Assembly (NCBI GenBank): GCA_002329295.1
Contig: DCTT01000026.1
Span: 134,690-170,081, forward strand
DNA length: 35,392 nt
Reading direction: 5' to 3'
Source: Eubacteriaceae bacterium UBA1433
GTDB lineage: Bacteria > Bacillota > Clostridia > Eubacteriales > UBA1433
Of the stretch, positions 1 through 9,512 are shown piece after piece. Position 1 is the stretch's first letter; each line of letters begins with the position of its first letter. The notes below the pieces were generated by a model, which made no database searches, was not told where the DNA came from, and worked only from the letters and a program-made list of their open reading frames with translations. The translations under genes and the position numbers were made by a program.

Positions 1-106
1 CTTTATTAGCAACAACTTCGTCAAGCATCTTCTCATAGGATGCAAGCTCTTTGATAAATTGTAAAATTAAGGCGGTATCTGCCTCTGTTGCAAATCTGTA
101 ATCCAT
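1..106 (-). CDS. GNAT family N-acetyltransferase, N-terminal fragment (runs off left edge)
   Basis: Thirty-five codons are visible from ATG at 106-104. The protein begins MDYRFATEADTALILQFIKE and continues with a LASYEKMLDEVVA-like segment. This opening, with R-x-A-T-x-x-D followed by a helix ending in ELAxYEK, is typical of small GNAT acetyltransferases related to diamine/spermidine N-acetyltransferases. These transfer an acetyl group from acetyl-CoA to an amine. A strong ribosome-binding site, AAGGAGGGG on the minus strand at 110-118, fixes the start. The acetyl-CoA-binding motif lies outside the window, so the substrate cannot be judged. Confidence 0.7.
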   Translation of the reverse strand, partial: MDYRFATEADTALILQFIKELASYEKMLDEVVANK

Positions 107-153
107 AAACCCCTCCTTATATAAAAATAACCGTGCAATCTTAACTTGATAAA

Positions 154-195
154 TCAAGCTTAAAAAAGCTTGATGAGGTTCTTTTTCATTTTTTT
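154..195 (+). terminator. Possible hairpin with T-rich tail (weak)
   Basis: TCAAGCTT at 154-161 pairs perfectly with AAGCTTGA at 166-173 around an AAAA loop, and a T-rich stretch follows at 181-195. It resembles an intrinsic terminator on the plus strand, but no plus-strand gene precedes it. On the minus strand it lies just upstream of the acetyltransferase start, so it could instead be a leader structure. Confidence 0.3.
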
Positions 196-257
196 GATAT
201 CTATTATATCGAATACGATTGAAAAATGAATTTTTATTTTTTATATATGATAATATA

Positions 258-318
258 ATCCCGCCTCCATAGATTCACGCTTTGCATATTTCGTGTATCT
301 ATTTTGGCGGGATCTTTT
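258..318. terminator. Extended hairpin downstream of the giant surface-protein gene
   Basis: ATCCCGCC at 258-265 pairs with GGCGGGAT at 306-313. Inside it AGAT/ATCT and CACG/CGTG also pair around a loop near 280-291. The whole forms a long three-segment stem that begins about 40 bases past the stop codon of the minus-strand surface-protein gene. The short T run CTTTT at 314-318 lies on the plus-strand side, and the minus-strand side has only an A/T-rich tail. Its role as the 3' end of the surface-protein transcript is inferred from position. Confidence 0.45.
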
Positions 319-354
319 CACATCTGTTATCTGCTTTTTATATTTTGATTCTGC

Positions 355-3300
355 TTAATCTTCTTTCCATCTTAATCCCAGCACGAGAGAAATGATTGTA
401 AGAAACGTTATAACGGCACAGATAGGTGTTGTTTCATTGATGAATTGCATCGATAAGTGGATGTTATTCGTTAAGAAGAAATATATCGCTGCAGCAATTG
501 CAAATATTGCTGTAACAAACTTATAACCCTTGTTTCTTACAAAGTCTATACCATTCTCATCTGTTTTGCTGGATTTCGCAATAAATTGAACAATCATTAT
601 CAATGCAGAAAGCAATGTCGCAATAAGGCTTACTAAGGACCACGATCCGCCTTCCTTTACAGGCGTTTTCTCATCTTTGTTGACTGTTGTCTTTTCATCA
701 TCGACTATCTCGACCTCGGGGGTTGGTTCCGACTCAACAACCGGTTCATCCAAGTCATCCGGAGTCATCCTGGGCAGCCGGGTTGAAGGTCGTTTAATGC
801 TGCCGCCGGTTGCCGCCGCATTAGGATTCGCTGCAACAATTACCCTGACTACTACTTTATCCGTTGATCCATCAGGATACGTTACTGTAATTACGATATA
901 ATGGTTTCCTGATGTGTTGCCGTCCGGCAATATTGTATTTTCATCAATCGTTGCTACAGGCTGTTCTTCTCCCGCAGGATACCCGCCTACATTTACTGCA
1001 CCAAGTATTTCTTCCGCAGTGGTAGCTTCACCGTAAGGCTTTTCAATATCTCCTGCTGTCACCTCATACTTATCCGCCTCTACATTCTCCACAGCAGTTG
1101 GTGCAGTTTCCGTGTAGTTGTTTAACTTTGCAGTCACAGTGATTACTGTACCGACATCCTGCTTAGGAATTTTTAAAGTAAATTGACCTAATTCGTCAGC
1201 AAACACAGAATGTGTGTCACTCCCGATTTTTACAAAAACCTCTGCGCCGGGGTCTGCCTTTCCTTTGATCACTGTCTTTGTCGGATGATCTTTGCTGTCG
1301 TTCATAGCCGTCATATCATAAGGCGCTATCGGCCTCGGCAGCGGAGGAACAGTGATGGTGACAGGGGCGGAAGCATTGCCCAGATAATCATAATAAGTTG
1401 CTGTTATGACTTGAAACTCTTGAAATTTCGCAAGTCCCGAAAGTGTAAAGTTTAAAACTCCTACAGTCTTTGTTTGCGTTTCTCCGGTGTTTGGATTCAC
1501 AATAACTGTAACTGTTTCTTCTGTTTCTTGAAAACTATTGCCCTGATCACAGTTCCATATGCCTGTCGGCTCACCTGACGCATGGTACGTGCGGTATAAC
1601 CAGCAAGGAACATTATTGCCAATCTGAAGAAGTATTTTATCAATATCCTTCACATCAGGGAGTTCTTCATTGGCAGAAACATTCGTGATTTTTAGGGTAT
1701 TTGTGTTGGCTAAAGGTTGAACAAGTCGAAGAGGTGTCGGTGGATCGTTGTCTATAGCAATCGCTCCGCCCGTTGCAATTTTCTTATTGTCCTCTTTGTT
1801 CATTACCTCCGTAGAATCAACTTTATTCGACTCTAATTTGTCCGTTTCTTGTTGTGTGACATAAATTTTTCCATCTTTAAAACGTTTCACGTCTGTTTGG
1901 GGCACAGTGATATTTATCTTACCGTCTGCGCTTGTAATCTGGCTTCCACTCACGCCCGAAACATCTATTTCTGTAAAGGTGTCATCGTCATTCTTGCTAT
2001 AAAGTTTAATCGTCGCATTTTTTATCCCTTCAACGGTTAAAACAGCATTGCCATCAGCATCATTGGAGTTTTGAGTGATACTTGTGATATCGGCGGTCGT
2101 TTCTTTTTGAACAAGATTTAAGTTCATGTTCGCAGTCGATACATTTCCATAAATATCTTCCGCTGTGATAGTGATGATATATAAGCCCGCTTGATTTTCT
2201 CCGAGCACATCCGCGGTCTTTCCGGAAAACTTTCCGGTAGCAGGGTCAAAAGTAATCCCTTCAGGCAAAACACTATCTGTATTATCTTTTTTCACGCTGT
2301 AGCTAAGAGTTACACCATTGGGATCAGTTGCTGTAACTTTACCTTGTGAACCACTAATCAAATCACCGCTTTTTAGATCAATGTGTGTCACGTTAACGGC
2401 AGGAGCTGTCAGATCCAACAGGGGCACATTAGAATCAGTTGGGCTAAAGGTATCCGCAGGATCCACACCGCGAATGACATATTGCGTTGTCCCATTCAAT
2501 TTTCCTGCGGGTACATGAAAGGTCAATTTTTCAGCATCATCGGGTTTTATCTTAATCACATTACCATCATTGTCCGTAATCGCTACAAAAGTCTCTCCCT
2601 GCATATAGCCCAGCGTATAATTCGCTCCGGCATAAGACCCGGTGGGAATTTTCGCGGAAATCACATTATCAGTGATATTTCCGTCCGTATCCTTGATATG
2701 GGGTTCTTGTTTCACTTCCTGAAGAGCCGGAAGGGGGTCATAAGATTGGATGATCCTCCAAGCATATTGGGCATGATCAGGGGCGGATTGAATATCACCG
2801 GTAAAGATTGCATAGACCTTCTCCCCCCCTCTCCCTGCAAAGCTTAGAGCCGGCGCTTCTTTAGAAGAAATCGTTAATTTGCCATTCGCTTCGCTTATTT
2901 TAAAATTCGCACCCGAATTTGAACTGTGCAAACTCCATCCATTCGTATCGTGTCCAAATAGAATAGGAGTAGCATTCTCAGACAGCTTCAAATAAAGATA
3001 CTTGGCACCATCTGTTGGGCTGTCAATAACAATTTGAGTATGATTTGTTTGGATTCTGTTAATAATTGGCGGCAAAAGATTTACTATAAAATTTTTCAGC
3101 TCGAAATGATAGTCCACTGTCGAGTTGACATACTGTTGCGATACTGCACCGGGTTGGTTGCTCGTCGCAACGGCCATATAGGACTGTCTGTTTGCTCCAT
3201 CTTGAAAGCTGATCGCTGTGTACTTTGACAAATTATCGCTTTGACCGACCATAGTGATATACACGGAAGCCCAGGTTCTATGCGTATTAAAGTGCGTTAT

Positions 3301-6300
3301 AATCGATTCTTCGGTATATAAAATCGGTTCCTGCGCGTTGAACTCCGTCATCAGGTAAGAATATTTTCGTCCATTGGGGTCGTGACCTTCTTGGGGCACC
3401 CATTGCCATTGAGCTCCATTGGTACCCCGCTCATAAAATCCCTCAACAATCTCATACTTGGTAGGATCCAAGGTTTTCCCCTCTGTGGTACGCATCAGAA
3501 CCATGGCAACATCTCTATTTTGAAACGGTGCCGGATCAGGTGTCGGTGCCGGATTGCCCGGATTCGTTACATGAGCTTCATATAACGCCTTATCGCCATC
3601 ATCCGTATACCACTCTTTTGTCGCTGTCATTGTAATCAACTCCTTGTATTGGGCATAGAGATGAAGGGTTGCAACTCCGTTTTCGTTGACAAGGTTTGAA
3701 TCAATCTTCTTCCATGGGTTAGTATGGGTAACCGGCTGAGCCGGTTCTTCATTTTGTTGTAGTTGGAATTCCCCTTCGCTCGTTATTCGAACCTTGCTTC
3801 CATTGGTATAAAGCTCGTGAACTTGGGTTGTACCGGAAACCGTCTCGCTTTCAGACCAGCCTACAAAATAAGCGCCGTTTTTTACAAAGCCATTGTCGTA
3901 AAGGATATTTCCGTCCTTCTTAAGATATGCTGTTAATTCTCCGGTATTGCCATTTGTAATACTGGCAAGAGGCAATTCCACCGTATGCGTATTATCTGTT
4001 CCGCCATTATTATCATGAAGAACAATATGATACGTGTCTAAATCCTTCTCCCAAACCGCATAAACGGTTCTGCTTTCATCTACAGGAGAAGTGTTTGTAA
4101 ATCTGTAGTTGGTAGTCTCTTCCCAGCCTTCAACACTCCCAAGCACCGGCATTGCTGCAAAGGCAGCCGCCCCCATAGAATCCACTTGTTTCGTGGACCA
4201 ACCTAAGAACGTATAACCGGCACGATCAGGAGGCGCAGTATAAAACTGTCTGCTTGTATAATCTATACTTGCAAGATTCGTAATGGGTCTGCCTTCATAA
4301 TCTGAAAGATATTTTACGGCAGTATCATCCGGAACTGCATTTCCACTTACATCCAACCAAAGAATATTATCTCCGACAAAGCCGTTGGCAACATAACCGT
4401 CTGCTCCATAGGTTTTTTTGTTAATCGGTACAATTCGCCCTACTACGTTTCCTGTTCCGTCATTTTGATCAAAGGTTACCTTCGCCTGAGCCCGATAGGT
4501 GGAAGGAGTCGACCTGAAATACCCTGCCGCTGCGTTGGAAAAATTAAGAACCATATCTTTTTTAAGATCGGCTGTTGCAGGAATGTCAAAGGTAAAAGCA
4601 TAGCCTGCATTGTCATTGTCATAGGTTACCCCTCCAACCTCAAAGGGTTCAGAAGTTGTAGAGGAATAGGCTTCCTTAAAGACTATATTATCCGATGCCT
4701 TCCTTATCGATACCAGAGCATTGGGATACTTGCTGTGCCCGGTAATCGTTGCATTGTCCGTAAAGAATTCCTTCACATGGGGGGTATTTGCACTGCGATT
4801 GACAATGATGCCGGAGCGAACATTCGCATTCGGCATGGTATATAATCTGTTTTCGTCTACTTTATGTTTGCTTAAAGTGTAACTTGTATTGTTCATTCCA
4901 TAAACGACGGTCATGGTCACAGTTTCCGGTGACAAAGAATCAAACATCGTTAAGCTTATGTCTTCTGACAAAACCTTAAGACCTGTTTCAACAGTCAAAA
5001 CAAAGCCGCCTTCCGTACCAAAATAAGGCGTAATCGTATAAGCCTTGCCAAAATCCGTCGGATCCACACCATAATGATTCATCTCAGTAGTAGAACGCTT
5101 GGTTGTCATATCTCCGATTATACGTTCATAATTATTTTCTGATCCGGCTTTAAAAACGGAACGTGATGATTTCGGCAAATCAAATACAATTCTGGCACCC
5201 TTGGGAATTACGATTTCTTGTCCGGCACCCATGCGGTATTCTGTTTGCGTTGTTTCCGTTGGACGGTCTGTGATATATGAAGTAGAAATACTTAATGTAG
5301 AACTGTTTGCCTCTTCAAATAAGGCATCCATCTTATTCTTATCTACGTTGTAGATAAATCTCACATAGTCGGCTTCTTTTTTATGACCGTGCAGATAAAC
5401 ATTTTTTACATTATTTGTTTGATCTGCAGGCACAATTGCCTTGCCGCTTATCTCCGTTTTAAATCCGGCAGGAACCAACATATAAGAATAGGTGCCTACC
5501 GTACCGCTAACTGAAGTATACGAAAATTCGCCCGGTTTGATATCCGTTGTTACATTCCAGCCGGAGCCTGCGCAGTTTAAGTCAAACATCTTCATGTAGC
5601 CTACATTACCGTTCTCATCAGGCTTCAGAGCATCATAAATTCTGGAATCCATCACCTGACGAATTCCAATCCACGAAGATAGAAAATATCCGTTATTTGC
5701 ATAGGCGTTTGTATAAATATAATGGTTCGGAGCCTGCTTATAATAAACAATGAGTTTGCCGCTGACATTGTCATAGATCACCGATTGACCTACCGTTCGC
5801 ATCATATCCGGCGGCAAAATGGGATTCGGGATAGTGTTTGGCATCGAGGCCGTTTGAAAAGGCGCAATGGTTTTTAGGGTTACATCATCATTATTGACGC
5901 TAACATCATAAGTCGGCAGGCTTGTAACGTGGCCGTAATAATTTCCCAGCACCAAAGTTATTTTATCTGCCCCTGTTTTGTGGTCATAAACCTGGCCGCC
6001 CTGCTTGCTGTTGGTGTAACGCAATTCCACGGCATAATCCTGGTTTAGCTGGTCTCTGGTAACTCCGTCATTCAAAACCAGGTATAATTTCGATTTCATA
6101 TAATCTGAATTCGGCCGCATATCCATCTTCGGATAAACCTGGTCTAGGCTCAATTTATAAATATTATTATCCGTACTCGGCGGTTTCGTCGCTTGACTAA
6201 GAGATACCGGAGTCAATGGAGACGGAAACGTCTCAGCAGGATAAGACATCAAAAAGAAACTGGCTTCTTCATTCACCTTGCTCACAAGCTTGGGATCAAT

Positions 6301-6645
6301 GAAAAAAACTGCATGTTCCCACTGGTTTCTAAAAGTCCTGAAATTTGATCCAAAATTCAGTGACGAAGGATCATCCGGAAACATGCTCAAATCAAATTCC
6401 AATACTATGCGTCCGGTATTGTCGTAATAATATCTGCTATAAACAAAACCGGCGGTTCCAATCCCGGCATTTGTTTTGGTCAAAGTATTATCCAAAGGCC
6501 ACTCGTTTTGAAGCTCCTCTGTTTTGTTCCAGAGAAAATTGGTATCATAGACACCCGCAGCCTTCACCTTCATAGGCAAGCCGGTGAAAACCATGGCCCC
6601 GATTAACAACAGAGCTATCAACATCTTCAATGACTTGTTCTTCAT
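355..6645 (-). CDS. Giant secreted surface protein with InlB-type repeats and three-helix C-terminal anchor
   Basis: The 2096-residue protein starts with a classic signal peptide (K-rich start, hydrophobic LIALLLIGAMVFTGL, then AxA-like VKAAG near residue 30). A long unique N-terminal region is followed by two InlB B-type (Listeria-Bacteroides) repeats at roughly 745-865 and 870-1010, recognised by GYTFLGWS, RTVYAVW and AYFVGWSES. Next come a Cna-B-like stretch (about 1010-1190) and several bacterial Ig/cadherin-like domains, including LPEGITFDPATGKFSG near 1465 and a GKADPGAEVFVKIG-type domain near 1780. An acidic, proline-containing linker leads to GGSWSLVSLI and three hydrophobic helices ending RWKED. 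No LPxTG sorting signal is present. This kind of three-helix tail is shared by large surface proteins of Firmicutes and Actinobacteria anaerobes. A role as adhesin is inferred from architecture only. A well-formed promoter lies upstream. The Shine-Dalgarno GGAGG is about 15 nt from ATG, which is long. Confidence 0.85.
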   Translation of the reverse strand: MKNKSLKMLIALLLIGAMVFTGLPMKVKAAGVYDTNFLWNKTEELQNEWPLDNTLTKTNAGIGTAGFVYSRYYYDNTGRIVLEFDLSMFPDDPSSLNFGSNFRTFRNQWEHAVFFIDPKLVSKVNEEASFFLMSYPAETFPSPLTPVSLSQATKPPSTDNNIYKLSLDQVYPKMDMRPNSDYMKSKLYLVLNDGVTRDQLNQDYAVELRYTNSKQGGQVYDHKTGADKITLVLGNYYGHVTSLPTYDVSVNNDDVTLKTIAPFQTASMPNTIPNPILPPDMMRTVGQSVIYDNVSGKLIVYYKQAPNHYIYTNAYANNGYFLSSWIGIRQVMDSRIYDALKPDENGNVGYMKMFDLNCAGSGWNVTTDIKPGEFSYTSVSGTVGTYSYMLVPAGFKTEISGKAIVPADQTNNVKNVYLHGHKKEADYVRFIYNVDKNKMDALFEEANSSTLSISTSYITDRPTETTQTEYRMGAGQEIVIPKGARIVFDLPKSSRSVFKAGSENNYERIIGDMTTKRSTTEMNHYGVDPTDFGKAYTITPYFGTEGGFVLTVETGLKVLSEDISLTMFDSLSPETVTMTVVYGMNNTSYTLSKHKVDENRLYTMPNANVRSGIIVNRSANTPHVKEFFTDNATITGHSKYPNALVSIRKASDNIVFKEAYSSTTSEPFEVGGVTYDNDNAGYAFTFDIPATADLKKDMVLNFSNAAAGYFRSTPSTYRAQAKVTFDQNDGTGNVVGRIVPINKKTYGADGYVANGFVGDNILWLDVSGNAVPDDTAVKYLSDYEGRPITNLASIDYTSRQFYTAPPDRAGYTFLGWSTKQVDSMGAAAFAAMPVLGSVEGWEETTNYRFTNTSPVDESRTVYAVWEKDLDTYHIVLHDNNGGTDNTHTVELPLASITNGNTGELTAYLKKDGNILYDNGFVKNGAYFVGWSESETVSGTTQVHELYTNGSKVRITSEGEFQLQQNEEPAQPVTHTNPWKKIDSNLVNENGVATLHLYAQYKELITMTATKEWYTDDGDKALYEAHVTNPGNPAPTPDPAPFQNRDVAMVLMRTTEGKTLDPTKYEIVEGFYERGTNGAQWQWVPQEGHDPNGRKYSYLMTEFNAQEPILYTEESIITHFNTHRTWASVYITMVGQSDNLSKYTAISFQDGANRQSYMAVATSNQPGAVSQQYVNSTVDYHFELKNFIVNLLPPIINRIQTNHTQIVIDSPTDGAKYLYLKLSENATPILFGHDTNGWSLHSSNSGANFKISEANGKLTISSKEAPALSFAGRGGEKVYAIFTGDIQSAPDHAQYAWRIIQSYDPLPALQEVKQEPHIKDTDGNITDNVISAKIPTGSYAGANYTLGYMQGETFVAITDNDGNVIKIKPDDAEKLTFHVPAGKLNGTTQYVIRGVDPADTFSPTDSNVPLLDLTAPAVNVTHIDLKSGDLISGSQGKVTATDPNGVTLSYSVKKDNTDSVLPEGITFDPATGKFSGKTADVLGENQAGLYIITITAEDIYGNVSTANMNLNLVQKETTADITSITQNSNDADGNAVLTVEGIKNATIKLYSKNDDDTFTEIDVSGVSGSQITSADGKINITVPQTDVKRFKDGKIYVTQQETDKLESNKVDSTEVMNKEDNKKIATGGAIAIDNDPPTPLRLVQPLANTNTLKITNVSANEELPDVKDIDKILLQIGNNVPCWLYRTYHASGEPTGIWNCDQGNSFQETEETVTVIVNPNTGETQTKTVGVLNFTLSGLAKFQEFQVITATYYDYLGNASAPVTITVPPLPRPIAPYDMTAMNDSKDHPTKTVIKGKADPGAEVFVKIGSDTHSVFADELGQFTLKIPKQDVGTVITVTAKLNNYTETAPTAVENVEADKYEVTAGDIEKPYGEATTAEEILGAVNVGGYPAGEEQPVATIDENTILPDGNTSGNHYIVITVTYPDGSTDKVVVRVIVAANPNAAATGGSIKRPSTRLPRMTPDDLDEPVVESEPTPEVEIVDDEKTTVNKDEKTPVKEGGSWSLVSLIATLLSALIMIVQFIAKSSKTDENGIDFVRNKGYKFVTAIFAIAAAIYFFLTNNIHLSMQFINETTPICAVITFLTIISLVLGLRWKED

Positions 6646-6743
6646 TTTAAAACCACGTTTCCTCCAACAAATTACACGTTCACTATATTTATATCAGGTT
6701 TTCTCGACGCCGTATAAGCCATATAAAATTGATTATAATAATA

Positions 6744-6772
6744 ATTATAATATATTTTATATATCGTTTCAA
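6744..6772 (-). promoter_or_regulatory. Sigma-A-type promoter of the giant surface-protein gene
   Basis: On the minus strand TTGAAA (6772-6767) is followed after exactly 17 bases by a perfect TATAAT (6749-6744). This is close to the vegetative consensus. It would give a 5' untranslated region of about 90 bases before the surface-protein start at 6645. Confidence 0.65.
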
Positions 6773-6781
6773 TTTAAATTA

Positions 6782-7325
6782 TACTGAATATATGTAAAAT
6801 TTAAACAGAACAACGAAAACAAAACGCTTTTTATTTTTCTAAAGTAATCTTTTCGCCAAAAAGACATAAAAAGAATACTGCTTGCAATTTTCTAATCAAA
6901 TCAATCTAAAATAGCATTATATTTTATTTATAAACAAAAAATTTCATCATAATCAACTGTTAAAAGTTCCGCAAGTTGCTTTGCGCTCCGACGGTGATAC
7001 TGATTAATAAAGTGTATCTTTCTCCGAAAATAGAGTTAAGGTTAAACAAAAGATTTCGCCTTCATCACGGATATCACTCACTATACGGCAGCTCGTTGAT
7101 AAACGGGTCGCTTTGGTTTGCACACAGCAAAATTTCTTTTGTATCGCACTTAGCATTGAGACGTCTTAAACCGTGTGTTTCTATTTCTATTTTAGGTCAG
7201 ATAATTCTTTTTTTATATACTTTTTTCTATTTCGTTTCGATCTAATATCCTACTTATTTTTAATAATCAAATTAATGTTTCTAATAATAAACAGAGTGCG
7301 AACTCATTCTATATTTAATAGTTCA
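6782..7325. other. Gene-free stretch with decayed coding-like segments
   Basis: No intact gene is visible. On the minus strand, between about 7215 and 6915, three reading-frame pieces follow one another and are less A+T-rich than their surroundings. They read GLRRLNAKCDTKEILLCANQ onward to NELPYSE, then DIRDEGEIFCLTLTLFSEKD, then HRRSAKQLAELLTVDYDEIF. They look like one old gene broken by frameshifts. I do not recognise the family. Elsewhere the stretch is plain A/T-rich sequence. Confidence 0.35.
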
Positions 7326-8012
7326 TTATTGATTTCTAAATACATCTATTTTTTGTCCTCTCTCATCTTTCCATTCGACCCAGCCATTGTTGGACGCACC
7401 TATAACAACCCAGCCAGCGCTTGATGGAGAACTACATACTATATCCTCCATCAATACATTGTTTTCAGAAATTATAGCATTCTTTCTAATTTCAGGGATG
7501 AATTCAGAAGCAAGACCTGGCCGTATAGGAGCGCAGATACTACCTTTCAAAACCTTAAAGATACCATCTTCTACAATAGCTTTACCACTTGTCTTCCCAA
7601 ATCCTTTTACATTGCGCTCTAAATAATATTTACCATCAGGAATAAAACCAAAATCTGCTTTTACTTCAAGCTCTTTCACTGCTTCGTCAAAGACTTCTTC
7701 TTTTGTTTTTTCTTCAGGATAGATTTGTTTGCCTTCAAATGATGATAATAATTGGATGACTAAATCTACATCTAATGCAAATAATTCAGTATTTGGTACT
7801 TTGCTTTTACTAAATATCTCATCAAGTAGTTTTTCTTTCTCATCATAATCAACTACTTCTATAGCAAACCTACGCTTTAAACCTGCTACATTCGAATAAC
7901 CATTTCTTTCCAAATGATACATACGTGATTCAAAGTTATCACTGCCAGTTTTTCCAAGTTTAATAAGACCAGGCACTACTGTTGTCATTACATAAATTAT
8001 TCCTTTAGCCAA
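7326..8012 (-). CDS. GIY-YIG nuclease-family protein with C-terminal DUF4357-like domain
   Basis: From the preferred TTG start the product is 228 residues and begins MAKGIIYVMTT. The N-terminal part carries the T5orf172/GIY-YIG signature: GIIYV, then LIKLGKTG, then a conserved arginine in FESRMYHLE. The middle links through a charged helical segment. The C-terminal part (SPSSAGWVVIGASNNGWVEW) matches the DUF4357 style of domain often fused to these nucleases. The reading frame stays open 26 codons further upstream, but AGAGGT at 8024-8019, six bases before TTG at 8012-8010, supports the internal start. Related proteins often occur near restriction or mobile-element genes, and the decayed neighbours here fit that. 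The gene looks intact. A DNA-cleaving role is inferred from the family. Confidence 0.75.
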   Translation of the reverse strand: MAKGIIYVMTTVVPGLIKLGKTGSDNFESRMYHLERNGYSNVAGLKRRFAIEVVDYDEKEKLLDEIFSKSKVPNTELFALDVDLVIQLLSSFEGKQIYPEEKTKEEVFDEAVKELEVKADFGFIPDGKYYLERNVKGFGKTSGKAIVEDGIFKVLKGSICAPIRPGLASEFIPEIRKNAIISENNVLMEDIVCSSPSSAGWVVIGASNNGWVEWKDERGQKIDVFRNQ

Positions 8013-8080
8013 AACATTACCTCTCATCATTTTGCAGACTGTGATAATCTTCCGAGACTTATATTGTTTCTCTGTTTCCT

Positions 8081-8212
8081 TTATCTGCATATATTTTCCA
8101 TATATTTATAATCAGGACTTTTATCATCTCTTATTGACACTACAATTTTTTGTCTTTCTATTTTTCCTGTATTAAATTTATAGATATAAACATATTCTCT
8201 TTTTATTATCTC
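8081..8212 (-). pseudogene. Remnant of a small gene directly upstream of the GIY-YIG gene
   Basis: A 43-codon open stretch without a normal start codon reads EIIKREYVYIYKFNTGKIER and ends YKYMENICR. It has protein-like composition. Just upstream in another frame is an ATG followed by AIGDNKKRI, and just downstream the frame that continues into the GIY-YIG gene reads ETEKQYKSRKIITVC. The three pieces together look like one small frameshifted gene that once overlapped the nuclease start. The family is not recognised. Confidence 0.3.
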
Positions 8213-8404
8213 CTATTGCCATCCTGTTATTCCTACTCTTCTTTTAAAATGTTCATTAAAATACCATAATCTTTATTTGGTTCTTTTCGACAATTCGTTT
8301 CCTATTCTGCTTACTGCTTTTCAATATATTTTTAAATTATTTTACTTGTTCTAGTCCCGATTCTAACATACTCTATCAGTATTTAAATACTCCAGTTACT
8401 AAAA

Positions 8405-9020
8405 TCATAAAAGATATCGTTTTATATCTTTTATAAAAATCCTAGAATTTCTCCTTTTTTAAACTTCTTTTCCCTTGTCCATGTCTTTTCTTATCTCAAA
8501 GATAACCTCTTCTAATATTAACAAAGTCTCCCTTGTATCTATGTTTTCTTTCTGTGTGATATTACAAAAATTCAACCATTTTCGTATCACTTTATTCGAT
8601 CCCCATAATGTTAGTTTTTTTGAAAAAGCCATGGCATCTTGTATCATTTCTTCTTCGGAATAAATTTCTCAAGCTTTAACACTTTTTTGAATTTTATAAG
8701 CTATCTCTATAAAATCTGAATATGGTCTCTCTCTTTTCGTACAAGTATCTTTTGCTACTTTGTCTATATTCCAAAATTTTAGATACAATAGAGTTAAACA
8801 CCACGCCCAATATTGATATCATACCAGTTGTTAAAGTAACAATAATAACTGCATCCATTTTTAAAGTTAATTGTCCTATCTTTGTAACAAGATTTACTGA
8901 TGGTATTATAAATAAATTCAAAAAATATAATAAAAACAAAGCCTAAAATTATTAAAATAATTATTCCTTTGATTATATCTGTAATAACATTTTTCTTCTG
9001 TTTTTTTTCATTTTACCACT
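8405..9020 (-). pseudogene. Multiply frameshifted membrane-anchored hypothetical protein
   Basis: Reading minus-strand frames in order gives KKNVITDIIKGIIILIILGF (first membrane helix, about 8990-8930). This is followed after a shift by NLVTKIGQLTLKMDAVIIVT and a second helix to about 8725. Another shift leads to YSDFIEIAYKIQKSVKA, a TGA stop, then EIYSEEEMIQDAMAFSKKLT and on to MDKGK, and after further shifts KKGEILGF and KDIKRYLL with a stop at 8405-8407. At least three or four indels, most in A or T runs, plus one in-frame stop separate the parts. The original protein was probably about 190-200 residues: two N-terminal membrane helices and a helical cytoplasmic region. The family resembles widespread uncharacterised proteins of mobile regions, and no function is known to me. 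Confidence 0.7.
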
Positions 9021-9100
9021 TTCTTTTGCATAACAACTTACATTTATCTTATTTTCTGTTTAAAAACAGCTAAAATAGCCAAATCTAATCACAGGCTCCC

Positions 9101-9264
9101 CAAACCCAATCGTTGAAGGCGGCTTCGTTGTAATATCATACACCACGCATTTGACGTAAGCCGCTTCGTTGACGATACGGGTGGAAATGCTTTCCAGCAC
9201 CTCATGGGAAATGCGCGCCCCGTCCGCCGTCATACCGTCTGTGCTGATCATTTCCCGCAGGGCA
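9101..9264 (-). pseudogene. Decayed duplicate of the guaA 3' end
   Basis: By my base count 9111-9260 matches 22901-23050 inside intact guaA at about 85 percent (22 differences in 150), after which a one-base deletion breaks the match. The translated remnant keeps HEVLESISTRIVNEAA and DITTKPPSTI, but the invariant C-terminal E-W-E is lost and the frame runs on into unrelated residues. There is no start. Because guaA 3' ends are known insertion sites for integrative elements, this remnant is best read as the old gene end left behind when an element replaced the 3' end of guaA. Simple duplication is the alternative. Confidence 0.85.
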
Positions 9265-9308
9265 TGGAGTAATCATAGGTTCCCCCATCCCCAGTCTTCA
9301 CCCTTTTC

Positions 9309-9459
9309 TTAGATTTGCCTGAGTACGATTTCAAGCAATAAACATTCTTCATCTTTAAAAACCTCAACAACAGCAGCCGCTTTTAGCGAAAAAAATATTT
9401 GTGCTTGACATCACTGAATCCTCTTCAATTACATCAAGCCATAAAAAATTAAAATTCAT
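9309..9459 (-). pseudogene. Short frameshifted coding remnant
   Basis: The minus strand has ATG at 9459-9457, then NFNFLWLDVIEEDSVMSSTN, and after a frameshift KAAAVVEVFKDEECLLLEIV and a stop at 9309-9311. Composition is coding-like and the two frames join naturally, but the family is not recognised. It lies between the diguanylate cyclase and the guaA remnant. Confidence 0.3.
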
Positions 9460-9512
9460 GTTCTATGAAATTCTCTTTTATAAAATGAGTTTTTGAACAT
9501 TTTTTTCATTCT

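Noticed and set aside
355..6645. LPxTG-type sorting signal near RLPRMTP in the giant protein
   Set aside because: The sequence does not match LPxTG, lies more than 60 residues before the first C-terminal helix, and the tail ends with three helices rather than one helix and a basic end.
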